This document shows, in pieces, positions 1 through 6,486 of a stretch of 9,930 nt of DNA. Below the pieces are notes generated by a model. That model did not search any database. It worked only from the letters and a program-made list of their open reading frames with translations, and had not been told where the DNA came from. Position numbers and translations under genes: made by a program. Numbering within the stretch: position 1 is the first letter of the stretch; each line of letters opens with the position of its first letter. The DNA comes from Acidilobaceae archaeon (GTDB lineage Archaea > Thermoproteota > Thermoprotei_A > Sulfolobales > Acidilobaceae): assembly GCA_027057815.1 (NCBI GenBank), contig JALURD010000184.1, forward strand, positions 1-9,930, read 5' to 3'.

Positions 1-378
1 GAAGCGGAAGTTCTCCCTCAGCCACCTCCTGACGGCACCGACTATGATGCTACCGACTGGTACCCCGACGGTGCCATCCTCGGTACGGACCTCCGTTGTC
101 GCCCTTCCTGAGACTATGATGTATATGGGGTGGAGGACCTCGCCGCCCCCGAACCGCGGCTGGGCCTGGCCGCCGACCAGTAGTACCTTGTCGAGGTTGT
201 GGTGTAGGATCTGGCCGAATTCCTTAAGGTAGTATAGACTCAAGGCCCTGCTAGCCTCCTCCGCCGCGGCGTCGCTTATGTAGTCGGGGTGGCCGAGCCC
301 CTTCCTCTCGACTAGCTCGACCTCAACCTCGCTTATTGGGGGGTAGGGGTACTCCTCAACCACGATGTTCCTGGTCAC
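1..378 (-). CDS. mat: S-adenosylmethionine synthetase, archaeal type (5' part, cut by window edge)
   Basis: Makes S-adenosylmethionine from methionine and ATP in the cytosol. Only the first 126 codons are in the window; archaeal MAT is about 400 residues, so roughly two thirds lie to the left. The start is GTG at 378-376, placed 5 bases after GGTGGTG (384-390). Visible: the N-terminal VELVERKGLGHPDYISD stretch (about residues 20-36) carrying the GHPD motif typical of this family, LHHNLDK, and GGxAxPRFGGGEV followed by PIYIIVSGRATTEV. This order is characteristic of the archaeal family (COG1812), which is very divergent from bacterial MetK, and matches my recollection of Sulfolobus sequences closely. 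Tyr33 after GHPD is a crenarchaeal trait, not a defect. The EMC6-like gene lies 63 bp upstream on the same strand, so cotranscription is possible. Identity is near certain; only the length is unknown. Confidence 0.95.
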   Translation of the reverse strand, partial: MTRNIVVEEYPYPPISEVEVELVERKGLGHPDYISDAAAEEASRALSLYYLKEFGQILHHNLDKVLLVGGQAQPRFGGGEVLHPIYIIVSGRATTEVRTEDGTVGVPVGSIIVGAVRRWLRENFRF

Positions 379-383
379 TTCAG

Positions 384-432
384 CACCACCAGCGCGTTCT
401 CTAAGCGCTCACAGGCCGCCTCGAGCTTTTAC
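384..432 (-). promoter_or_regulatory. Possible mat promoter and ribosome binding site
   Basis: In the 63-bp gap upstream of mat the minus strand reads GTAAAAGC at 425-432, a weak box A candidate. A start of transcription about 26 bases downstream would fall near 402 and give a leader of about 24 nt containing GGTGGTG (384-390), which is well placed for the GTG start at 378. The ribosome site is convincing. The box A is a poor match, and mat could simply be read through from the upstream membrane-protein gene. Confidence 0.35.
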
Positions 433-441
433 GGTTAACTC

Positions 442-750
442 TTACCAGCCAAGGAGGGCGTTATAGAAGCCGACCCACATAGGCAGGAGGACTAGGTAGA
501 AGGCTATAAGGGACTCGATGACTTCGACCAGTCTCATAGTCCTCGCCCTCCCGCCGGTTATGACCGATGCAGCGTACCAGGATGCGTACACAAGGAACCC
601 GGCCACGAGGCCTGCTAGGCCGCGCATCCCCGGGTCTAGGCCTGCTAGGGGCCCGTACAGGGTCATGAGGGCTAGTGCCAGCCCAGCCAGCCCTCCAAGC
701 ACTCCCGCGAGGGCTACGTTCCTCCTCACCCTAGGCGCTGGCCCCTGCAA
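442..750 (-). CDS. Small three-helix membrane protein, EMC6-like
   Basis: A 102-residue protein with a short basic N-terminus (RVRRN, residues 7-11) and three hydrophobic segments at about 12-34, 44-66 and 79-100, hence an integral membrane protein without a cleavable signal. The pattern of a basic RRN just before a Gly-rich first helix (GVLGGLAG), a central helix, and a last helix ending in MWVGFYNALL resembles the Rab5ip/EMC6 superfamily. Archaeal members of that family are often called EMC6-like membrane proteins, and eukaryotic EMC6 is a subunit of the ER membrane insertase. This assignment rests on recalled pattern, not alignment. The start is uncertain: the frame opens with TTG at 750 and has no in-frame ATG upstream before a stop at 771; GTG at 729 (giving MRRN) is the alternative. 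It is divergent from the RqcH gene and 63 bp upstream of mat. Any role in membrane-protein insertion is inference. Confidence 0.7.
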   Translation of the reverse strand: MQGPAPRVRRNVALAGVLGGLAGLALALMTLYGPLAGLDPGMRGLAGLVAGFLVYASWYAASVITGGRARTMRLVEVIESLIAFYLVLLPMWVGFYNALLGW

Positions 751-787
751 CGCATTATCCCGGTATTCTTAGAGGCGGGTGCTCCTG

Positions 788-795
788 ATTAAGCT
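788..795. promoter_or_regulatory. Candidate shared (bidirectional) box A between the EMC6-like gene and rqcH
   Basis: ATTAAGCT is the only AT-rich block between the two divergent genes. Read on plus it predicts transcription starting near 815-818, just upstream of the rqcH start candidates at 824, 833 and 848. Read on minus (AGCTTAAT) it predicts a start near 764-766, about 15 nt before the TTG at 750. The match to a crenarchaeal TATA box is partial, so this is a positional inference. Confidence 0.35.
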
Positions 796-832
796 CTACA
801 GCCCCGCGCTAGCCTCTGGGTGCGTGGGTGGA

Positions 833-2797
833 GTGGCTAGGAAGTCGATGAGCAACATAGACTTGTACGCGGTGGTGTCCAGGCTATCCGCTATGGTAGG
901 CTCCAGGCTAGTGAACTTCTACGAGGAGGGGGGAGCCTACCTGGCTCGCCTCAAGGGCGTCAGGGATATTATACTGCTCATCGAGCCCGGAGTTAGGATG
1001 CACGTCACCCGTAGAGTGAAGCCCTCCGGTGGAGTCCAGAGGGATAAGCTCTCCCTCCTGGCGAGGAAGCACCTGCGGGGCTTGAAGCTGGAGAATGTGG
1101 GCCAGGTCGACTTCGACAGGGTGGCCTGGCTCGAGTTCAGGGGAGGGTGGCGCCTGTACGCGGAGCTAGTCCCGAGGGGTGTCGCAGCCCTCGTCTCCCC
1201 GGAGGGGGTCATCGTAGGCGCCAGCAGGTACGCCGAGATGAGGGACAGAGTCGTCCGGCCTGGAGTCGAGTACAGGCCGCCTCCGCCCAGCGGGTCGCTC
1301 CTTCCCCACGTGGACCCTGAGACCATCAAGGCCAGGCTTGAGGGGCAGAGGGACGTCGTTAGGGGGCTAGTTAGGGGCCTAGGCCTACCCGGCGAGGCTG
1401 CTGAGGAGGCCGTGCACCGAGCTGGGGTAAACCCATCAGCATCACCTGAAGGCCTCGCACAAGCAGACTATGAGGCTCTTTCCACGGCTATCGCTAGCCT
1501 TGTCAAGGAGGCTGGTGAAGGGCGCGGCTACAGGGCTGTTAGGGGCGGGGAGCCCCTTGAGGCGACGCCGTTCAAGCCAACCAGGTACGAGGAGAACCCT
1601 GACGTCGAAGTGGTTGAATACCAAAGTATAGACGACGCCCTAGACGACCACTTCTACTACCTGAAGACCTCGACGGAGGCGGCTAGCCCCGAGAGGGCTA
1701 GGCTGGAAAGGGCGCTGGAGGAGGCGAGGAAAACCGCTGAGGCATACAGGGAGAAGGCCAGCGAGCTGAGGGAGGCTGCAGAGGCTGTAGCATTAATGTA
1801 CCAATCCGTCGCCGAATCGCTGGAGTGTGCTTGGCGGTCGTGGAGGGCAAGGACAGCTAGTGAATGCCCCGGCGTTGTGGATGTTAACTACAAGCAGGGC
1901 TACATAGTCCTCGAGGTGGGCGGGAAGAAAGTGAAGGCTAGGGTAGGCGAGACTGTTGACAGGCTCATCGTGAGACTCTACGCTGAGGCCGGCGAGTATG
2001 AGGCGAAGGCTGAGCGGGCCATGGAGTCTGTCAGGGAAGTGGAGTCGAGGCTCAAGGAGCTGGCCAGGAGGGTCGAGCTGGAGAAGCTCGTGGCGCAGGT
2101 AAGGGCTAGGAGGAGATACTGGTTTGAGAGATATCACTGGATAGTCACGAGGAGCGGCTTCCTTGCTATAGGCGGGAGGGATGCCGACCAGAACGAGAGC
2201 GTAGTCAAGAGGTACCTGGGAGAAACAGACATATTCATGCATGCCGACATACACGGCGCCCCAGCAGTCGTCATCCTAGCCCGGGGCAGGGAGCCGCCCT
2301 TCGCCGACTTACTGGATGCAGCCTATATAGCAGTAGCCTATAGCAGGGCGTGGCGGGAGGGCTTGGGGAGCGCTAGAGTCTACTGGGCCTGGGGTAGTCA
2401 GGTCTCGAAGAGCCCGCCAGCTGGCGAGTACCTGGCCAAGGGGGCGTTCATGGTCTACGGTAGGAAGAACTACCTCCCACCCATCCCGCTCAGGCTGGCC
2501 GTGGGCGTAGCCATAGACTCAACCCAGGGGATGCCCCTAGTCGTGGTGGGCCCGGAGGACCTGGTATCGGAGAGGTCACTCGCCTACGCAGTCATAGCCC
2601 CCGGCGACGAGAGGGTCGAGGATGTGGCCAGGAGGCTCCGGGGGGAGTGGGCCTCCAAGCTCGCATACCCGGACTCTCTCCTGGCAGAGGCGGTGCCACT
2701 TGAAGAAGTCAAGCTGAGGATCCCGGGCAGGTCGCGCGTGTTGAAGGTGTCCCGCGGGAGTGGGAAAGGCTTCAATCCGCCCGCGGAGAACTTATAA
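833..2797 (+). CDS. rqcH: RqcH / NEMF / Rqc2 homologue, ribosome-associated quality control factor
   Basis: Binds the large ribosomal subunit carrying peptidyl-tRNA after a stall and, in bacteria, recruits tRNA-Ala to add C-terminal alanine tails; archaeal members are thought to act likewise. Numbering residues from the most upstream GTG (779), the NFACT-N domain begins at SMSNIDLYAVV (about 23-33). It holds the DR pair (Asp113-Arg114, in VDFDRV) needed for tail synthesis in studied members. A helix-hairpin-helix-like region follows at about 190-220. Charged coiled-coil arms lie at about 302-340 and 400-445. The NFACT-R (DUF814) domain at about 450-590 has GGRDADQNESVVKRYL and DIFMHADIHGAPAVVI. 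No eukaryote-type NFACT-C domain is evident. The frame is open from 779, but homologues begin close to the SMSN motif and the likely box A lies at 788-795, so I prefer GTG 833; GTG 824 and ATG 848 are also possible. The stop overlaps the fixC TATA box. Confidence 0.93.
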   Translation: MARKSMSNIDLYAVVSRLSAMVGSRLVNFYEEGGAYLARLKGVRDIILLIEPGVRMHVTRRVKPSGGVQRDKLSLLARKHLRGLKLENVGQVDFDRVAWLEFRGGWRLYAELVPRGVAALVSPEGVIVGASRYAEMRDRVVRPGVEYRPPPPSGSLLPHVDPETIKARLEGQRDVVRGLVRGLGLPGEAAEEAVHRAGVNPSASPEGLAQADYEALSTAIASLVKEAGEGRGYRAVRGGEPLEATPFKPTRYEENPDVEVVEYQSIDDALDDHFYYLKTSTEAASPERARLERALEEARKTAEAYREKASELREAAEAVALMYQSVAESLECAWRSWRARTASECPGVVDVNYKQGYIVLEVGGKKVKARVGETVDRLIVRLYAEAGEYEAKAERAMESVREVESRLKELARRVELEKLVAQVRARRRYWFERYHWIVTRSGFLAIGGRDADQNESVVKRYLGETDIFMHADIHGAPAVVILARGREPPFADLLDAAYIAVAYSRAWREGLGSARVYWAWGSQVSKSPPAGEYLAKGAFMVYGRKNYLPPIPLRLAVGVAIDSTQGMPLVVVGPEDLVSERSLAYAVIAPGDERVEDVARRLRGEWASKLAYPDSLLAEAVPLEEVKLRIPGRSRVLKVSRGSGKGFNPPAENL

Positions 2798-2798
2798 A
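2792..2798 (+). promoter_or_regulatory. TATA box (box A) of the fixCXAB operon
   Basis: TTATAAA, a near-perfect archaeal TATA box preceded by purine-rich GGAGAAC as a possible BRE. It overlaps the rqcH stop codon (TAA at 2795-2797). With the usual spacing of about 25-27 bases, transcription should begin near 2820-2822, leaving about 67 nt before the preferred fixC start. This is the strongest promoter signal in the window and marks fixC as the first gene of a separate transcription unit. Confidence 0.7.
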
Positions 2799-2819
2799 GG
2801 GAACCGATTAGGAGTGGCT

Positions 2820-2885
2820 ATGCCTCACACTCTATACTGTGATATTCCACCCCCAACTCCTGGGCCTTGCAGGGGTGTCCTCTAG
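2820..2885 (+). CDS. Possible leaderless 21-codon leader ORF upstream of fixC
   Basis: ATG at 2820 lies almost exactly where the TATA box at 2792-2798 predicts transcription to begin, so it could be translated as a leaderless message. It encodes 21 residues beginning MPHTLYCDIPPPTPG, with Cys7 and Cys17 and a Pro-rich centre, and ends at TAG 2883-2885, two bases before the preferred fixC GTG (2888). The fixC ribosome site (AGGGGTG, 2871-2877) is inside it. There is no homology evidence and the ORF is very short, so it may be chance. If real, it would couple leader translation to fixC initiation. Confidence 0.2.
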   Translation: MPHTLYCDIPPPTPGPCRGVL

Positions 2886-2887
2886 GA

Positions 2888-4195
2888 GTGCCTGGGGGAA
2901 GCACGCCGCAGAAGTTTGACGTGATAGTAGTGGGAGCCGGGCCGGCGGGCTCGGCGGCGGCCTACCTTCTAGCAAAGAAGGGCTTCAAGGTACTCGTTAT
3001 TGAGAGGGGTAGGGGAGCTGGGTCTAAGGAGCTGTACGGTGGCAGGGTGTACGCTGCCCCCTTGAGGGAGGTGTGGCCGGAGCTAGACAAGGAGGCGCCG
3101 ATACACAGGTGGGTCAGAAAGGAGAGGATAAGCGTGGTAAACGGGGAGACAGTGGCCACGATAGAGTACACTGCCTCAAAGCCGGTATCCTTCACTGCCT
3201 ACCTCCCCGAGCTGGCTGGGTGGATGGCCAAGAAGGCGGAGGAGGCCGGGGCCCTCCTGGTCGACGAGGTCAGAGTAGACGAGATAATAGTCGAGAACGG
3301 CAAGATTGTAGGTGTGAGGAGCGGTGATGATAGAGTATACGCGGATGTAGTCATAGACGCAGAGGGTGCCAACAGGCTCCTACTGGAGAAGCTAGGCATG
3401 GTAGAGAGGGCTAGCCCGGAGAACCTGGCGGTCGGTGTGAAGGAGGTAATCAAGATCGGGGGTAAGAATATAGAGGAAAGATTCGGCCTGGAGCCAGGCG
3501 AGGGGTTGGCCTGGGTCCTAGTGGGGGTGACAAGCGGGGCGCCTGGTGGTGGCTTCATCTACACCTTCAAGGATACGGTCAGCCTCGGGGTGGTGGTTCA
3601 CCTCCGAGGCGCCATTAAGGCGATAGAGTCGGGGGCATTCACGGACCACGTTTACAAACTAGTTGAGGGGCTCAGGATACACCCATATTTCAGAAAGCTG
3701 TGGGCGGACGGCGACATAGTAGAGTATGGGGCCCACCTAACGATAGAGGGAGGCCTCTCCTTCATGCCTAAGAAGCTCGTGGCACCAGGCTTCGTTATAA
3801 TTGGAGATGCGGCTGGCCTCCTGTTAAATACGGGCTACACCATACGTGGCGTCGACTTCGCGGTCTACAGCGGCAAGCTGGCGGCCGAGGCGGTCGAGGA
3901 GGCCTTCAACAAGGGAGGTCCTACCGAGGAGAATCTGAAAGTGTACGAGGAGAAACTTAGGGATAGCTTCGTCTATAAGGAGCTAGTGAAGCACAGGGGC
4001 ATAGAGAAGGTGATGAAAGATCCGGACTTCTTCACCAAGTACCCGGCGATGCTCACCCTGACACTGGGCAAACTCTTTGAGGGTGAGTACGAGGAGCCCA
4101 CGATACTCGAGGCCCTCCTATCCTCGGCCAGGGAGGCCGGGGTGCCCCTGCTCTCTAGTCTCTTGAAGCTCCTGTGGGTGGTGAGGAGGCTATGA
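2888..4195 (+). CDS. fixC: FixC / EtfC, FAD-dependent ETF:quinone oxidoreductase-like subunit
   Basis: Flavoprotein that carries electrons from the ETF to the membrane quinone pool within the FixABCX (EtfABCX) complex, acting at the inner face of the membrane. From the preferred GTG, residues 10-34 form the FAD-binding beta-alpha-beta with DVIVVGAGPAGSAAA and an acidic strand end (VIERG). A second FAD motif, VIIGDAAGLLLNTGYTIRG (about 303-321), contains the GD signature of this oxidoreductase superfamily. At 435 residues it is the FixC size, shorter than mitochondrial ETF-QO because the iron-sulfur domain is a separate protein, FixX, encoded immediately downstream. The frame opens at TTG 2867, but AGGGGTG at 2871-2877 is spaced correctly for GTG 2888 and the product then starts close to the family N-terminus. 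Its stop overlaps the fixX ATG by four bases (ATGA), implying translational coupling. Confidence 0.93.
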   Translation: MPGGSTPQKFDVIVVGAGPAGSAAAYLLAKKGFKVLVIERGRGAGSKELYGGRVYAAPLREVWPELDKEAPIHRWVRKERISVVNGETVATIEYTASKPVSFTAYLPELAGWMAKKAEEAGALLVDEVRVDEIIVENGKIVGVRSGDDRVYADVVIDAEGANRLLLEKLGMVERASPENLAVGVKEVIKIGGKNIEERFGLEPGEGLAWVLVGVTSGAPGGGFIYTFKDTVSLGVVVHLRGAIKAIESGAFTDHVYKLVEGLRIHPYFRKLWADGDIVEYGAHLTIEGGLSFMPKKLVAPGFVIIGDAAGLLLNTGYTIRGVDFAVYSGKLAAEAVEEAFNKGGPTEENLKVYEEKLRDSFVYKELVKHRGIEKVMKDPDFFTKYPAMLTLTLGKLFEGEYEEPTILEALLSSAREAGVPLLSSLLKLLWVVRRL

Positions 4196-4503
4196 ACGGG
4201 GAGGCCAAGGCTGGGGGACAGGAGGTCAAGATGATGAAGCTAGACGACCTACTCCAGAGGAACGTGTATGATGTGGATGAGGAGCCCCACATAGTTGTAG
4301 ACTACAGTAAGTGTGACAAGTGCCCCACAAAGCCCTGCGTCTACCTCTGCCCGGCGGGCTGCTATACCCTCGTCGGTGGCAGGATACTCTTCAGCTACGA
4401 GGGATGCGTTGAGTGCGGAACCTGCAGGGTCATATGCCCGATGGATGCTATCACGTGGAACTTTCCGAAGAGCGGCCGGGGCATATACTTCAGGTTCACG
4501 TAG
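4192..4503 (+). CDS. fixX: FixX / EtfX, ferredoxin-like iron-sulfur subunit
   Basis: Small ferredoxin partner of FixC, transferring electrons between FixC flavin and quinone. 103 residues from ATG 4192, which overlaps the fixC stop and follows GGTGAGGAGG (4180-4189). The C-terminal half has a regular cluster motif, Cys72, 75, 78, 82 followed by Pro (CVECGTCRVICP). It also has a less regular upstream set at Cys41, 44, 49, 53, plus an extra Cys57 (CDKCPTKPCVYLCPAGC), in the order known for FixX and the ETF-QO ferredoxin domain. The end GRGIYFRFT also resembles the FixX terminus. An alternative start, ATG 4231, has its own GGAGGT (4221-4226) and would give a 90-residue protein, closer to the usual FixX length; the sequence does not settle this. 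The next gene starts 12 bases on. Identity is firm from motifs plus context. Confidence 0.92.
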   Translation: MNGEAKAGGQEVKMMKLDDLLQRNVYDVDEEPHIVVDYSKCDKCPTKPCVYLCPAGCYTLVGGRILFSYEGCVECGTCRVICPMDAITWNFPKSGRGIYFRFT

Positions 4504-4515
4504 GGGGTGGGGGCT

Positions 4516-5358
4516 GTGAGGATAGTTGTTGGTATCAAGTGGGTTCCCAATACTCAGGCGGTTAGGTTCGACCCGAAGACGGGGACCCTGATAAGGGAGG
4601 GAGTCCCCAGCGTTGTTAACCCGCATGACCTGCCAGCCGTTGAGTTAGCCCTACAGCTGAGAGACCGCTATGGCGGGGAGGTAATCGCCATTACCATGGC
4701 TCCCCCTAGCGCCATGAAGGGTCTAGAGCACGTTCTAGGCATGGGAATTGACAGAGCGGTCCTGATAACCGATAGGGCCTTTGCGGGCGCCGACACTCTC
4801 GCGACTAGCTACGTACTAGCTGAGGGTATTAAGAAAATCGAGAAGGATATAGGCAAGGTGGACCTAGCGGTATTCGGTCAGGAGACTATCGACTCCAGCA
4901 CGGCCCACATAGGGGCCCAAGTTGCAAGCTGGCTCGACTGGCCGTACATCTACTATGTGCACAAGGCCGAGCTCGCCAGGGAGGGAGTGCTCCTCGTAGA
5001 GAGGAGACTTGAGGATAGGGTAGAGTGGTATGAGATCGAGCTTCCGGGAGTGATAAGTGTGGCGATGAAGGCCCTCAAGCCGAGGCCTGTCAGCCTCATC
5101 AGGAAGATCCGGGTGAAGCAGGAGAACCCGGTAATAGTCTGGACTAACAAGGAGCTAGGCCTCGACACTAGGTGCATAGGCCTCAAGGGCTCGCCAACGA
5201 TAGTCTCAAAGGTAACCTTCACTCCGGAGGTGCCTAGGAAGAAGGTAGTTTACAAGCCGAGGGACGGCCTTGACGCAGCTGTATGGCTACTCGAGCAGCT
5301 GGCCAAGGATGAGAAAGCCGGTAAGGTGATCGAGAGGGCGGTTAGGGGCGAATTCTAG
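4516..5358 (+). CDS. fixA: FixA / EtfB, electron-transfer flavoprotein beta subunit (bifurcating type)
   Basis: Beta subunit of the ETF heterodimer. In Fix/EtfABCX complexes it holds the bifurcating FAD that splits the two electrons of NADH between ferredoxin and quinone. 280 residues from GTG 4516, chosen over in-frame GTG 4507 because GGGGGTGG (4503-4510) is correctly spaced and the product then begins MRIVVGIKWVPNT, the family N-terminus. Visible motifs: VVNPHDLPAVE (33-43), GADTLATSYVLAEGIKKI (91-108), GQETIDSSTAHIGAQ (121-135, the nucleotide-binding segment usually read as AIDGDTxQVG), and LPGVISVAMKALKPRPVSL in the C-terminal third. Family-level assignment is certain. The bifurcating class is inferred from the fixCX genes beside it. 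It lies 12 bases after fixX and 14 before fixB, so it is clearly in one operon with them. Confidence 0.94.
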   Translation: MRIVVGIKWVPNTQAVRFDPKTGTLIREGVPSVVNPHDLPAVELALQLRDRYGGEVIAITMAPPSAMKGLEHVLGMGIDRAVLITDRAFAGADTLATSYVLAEGIKKIEKDIGKVDLAVFGQETIDSSTAHIGAQVASWLDWPYIYYVHKAELAREGVLLVERRLEDRVEWYEIELPGVISVAMKALKPRPVSLIRKIRVKQENPVIVWTNKELGLDTRCIGLKGSPTIVSKVTFTPEVPRKKVVYKPRDGLDAAVWLLEQLAKDEKAGKVIERAVRGEF

Positions 5359-5372
5359 GGGGTGACTAGGTG

Positions 5373-6461
5373 ATGGCTGGGAAGGTTGACTGTGAAAAGC
5401 TATGCCCCCTATGGCCTTGCGAGGACCCGAGCGAATTCAAGGGCGTGTGGGTTGTAGCTGAGGCAGACGAGAACGGGATACACGAGGCCAGCCTCCAGAT
5501 GCTCACGCCAGCCAGGAAGATAGCGGAGAAGCTGGGCTCCGACGTGACCGGAGTACTGGTAGGCTACAATGTAAAGCAGTATGCTGACGAGATGATAAAG
5601 TACGGCGCTGACAGGGTCATAGTGGTTGACGATCCTGCATTCGAGATGTATGCGCCCGACGTTTACGGTGATGCGGTTGTCCAGCTGGCCAAGAAGTACA
5701 AGCCTGAGGTCATACTCGTTGCAGCCACTATGAGGGGGAGGGAGATGGCACCTTACATAGCGAACACTCTGAGAACCGGAATAACTGCCGACTGCACAGA
5801 CTTCGACGTAGACGAGAAGACCAAGGATGTGTTACTGATTAGGCCTCCGTTCGGCGCCATAATGCTTGCCTACATCAAGACTCCGCTCAGAAGGCCGCAA
5901 ATAGGTACCGCCAGGCCTAACGTATTCCCTCTACCACCACGAGACGACTCTAGGACGGGCGAGATTGTAGAGGAGAAGGTTGAGCCTAGAAAGCCTAGGG
6001 TAAGACTCGTGAAGAGACAGATCATACCGAGGAGCGAGGTGCCCATCGAGAAGGCTGAGGTCATAGTATCTGGCGGTAAGGGAGTGGGAGGCCCGGAGGG
6101 CTTCAAGCTCCTGGAGGAGCTGGCAAAGCTTCTAGGCGGAGTCGTCGCCGGATCAAGGAAAGCCGTAGACGCTGGTTGGATACCCCACGAGAAACAGGTC
6201 GGCCAGACAGGTAAATCCGTCAAGCCAATACTATACATCGCCGTGGGAATCAGCGGTGCGGCTCAGCACATGTTCGGGGTCAGAGAGGCAGGCGTGGTTG
6301 CCGCGATAAACATAGACCCCGAGGCGCCTATATTCAAACAGGCAGACTACGGCGTAGTAGCCGATTACAGAGAGGTAATTCCAGCCATGATTGAATTACT
6401 AAAAAAGGCCCGGGAAAAAGGAAGTTTAGAGGAAGTCCTTGCAGCCACAAAGCAAACCTAG
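5373..6461 (+). CDS. fixB: FixB / EtfA, electron-transfer flavoprotein alpha subunit
   Basis: Alpha subunit of the ETF, carrying the electron-transfer FAD that passes one electron towards FixC. 362 residues from ATG 5373 (GTG 5370 directly before it is also possible; GGGGGTG lies at 5358-5364). The N-terminal ETF domain (about 22-190) is followed by the C-terminal FAD domain with SGGKGVGGPEGF (233-244), GSRKAVDAGWIP (260-271), VGQTGK (276-281) and LYIAVGISGAAQH...NIDPEAPIF (287-321), which together match the ETF-alpha signature. The first 18 residues carry three cysteines, Cys7, Cys11 and Cys16, just before the usual FKGVWVVAE start, an unusual-looking extension. The last 25 codons are strikingly A-rich (runs at 6401-6406 and 6415-6419), unlike the GC-rich body, and probably double as the terminator of the opposing por operon. 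It is the last gene of the operon, ending 25 bp from porB. Confidence 0.95.
   Translation: MAGKVDCEKLCPLWPCEDPSEFKGVWVVAEADENGIHEASLQMLTPARKIAEKLGSDVTGVLVGYNVKQYADEMIKYGADRVIVVDDPAFEMYAPDVYGDAVVQLAKKYKPEVILVAATMRGREMAPYIANTLRTGITADCTDFDVDEKTKDVLLIRPPFGAIMLAYIKTPLRRPQIGTARPNVFPLPPRDDSRTGEIVEEKVEPRKPRVRLVKRQIIPRSEVPIEKAEVIVSGGKGVGGPEGFKLLEELAKLLGGVVAGSRKAVDAGWIPHEKQVGQTGKSVKPILYIAVGISGAAQHMFGVREAGVVAAINIDPEAPIFKQADYGVVADYREVIPAMIELLKKAREKGSLEEVLAATKQT
6401..6419 (-). terminator. Candidate T-run terminator of the por operon, inside fixB
   Basis: On the minus strand, 68 bases past the porB stop, the sequence reads T5 (6415-6419), CCCGGGCC, then T6 (6401-6406). A shorter pyrimidine run (TTCTTTCTC) directly follows porB near 6463-6471. 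Archaeal transcription commonly stops at T-rich tracts without a strong hairpin, and these are the longest T-runs downstream of por. The tract lies in coding sequence of fixB on the other strand. No strong hairpin is needed or seen beyond the CCCGGG palindrome. Confidence 0.45.
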
Positions 6462-6486
6462 AGAAAGAACGTCGGGTGGGGAGACG

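Noticed and set aside
44..232. 62-residue plus-strand frame at the left edge
   Set aside because: Antisense of mat, whose GHPD and GGGEV motifs are clear on the other strand.
375..428. 17-codon open stretch ending in a TGA that overlaps the mat GTG
   Set aside because: Has no usable start codon at its beginning (preceded by TAA; only late GTG codons), so it is not a leader ORF.
1793..2254. 153-residue minus-strand open frame inside rqcH
   Set aside because: Lies wholly under the conserved coiled-coil and NFACT-R region, with Pro/Leu/Ser-rich composition typical of antisense frames of GC-rich genes.
3199..3558. 119-residue minus-strand open frame inside fixC, with others at 937-1329 and 2962-3195
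   Set aside because: Ser/Thr/Pro-rich antisense shadows of well-recognised genes, with no motif of their own.
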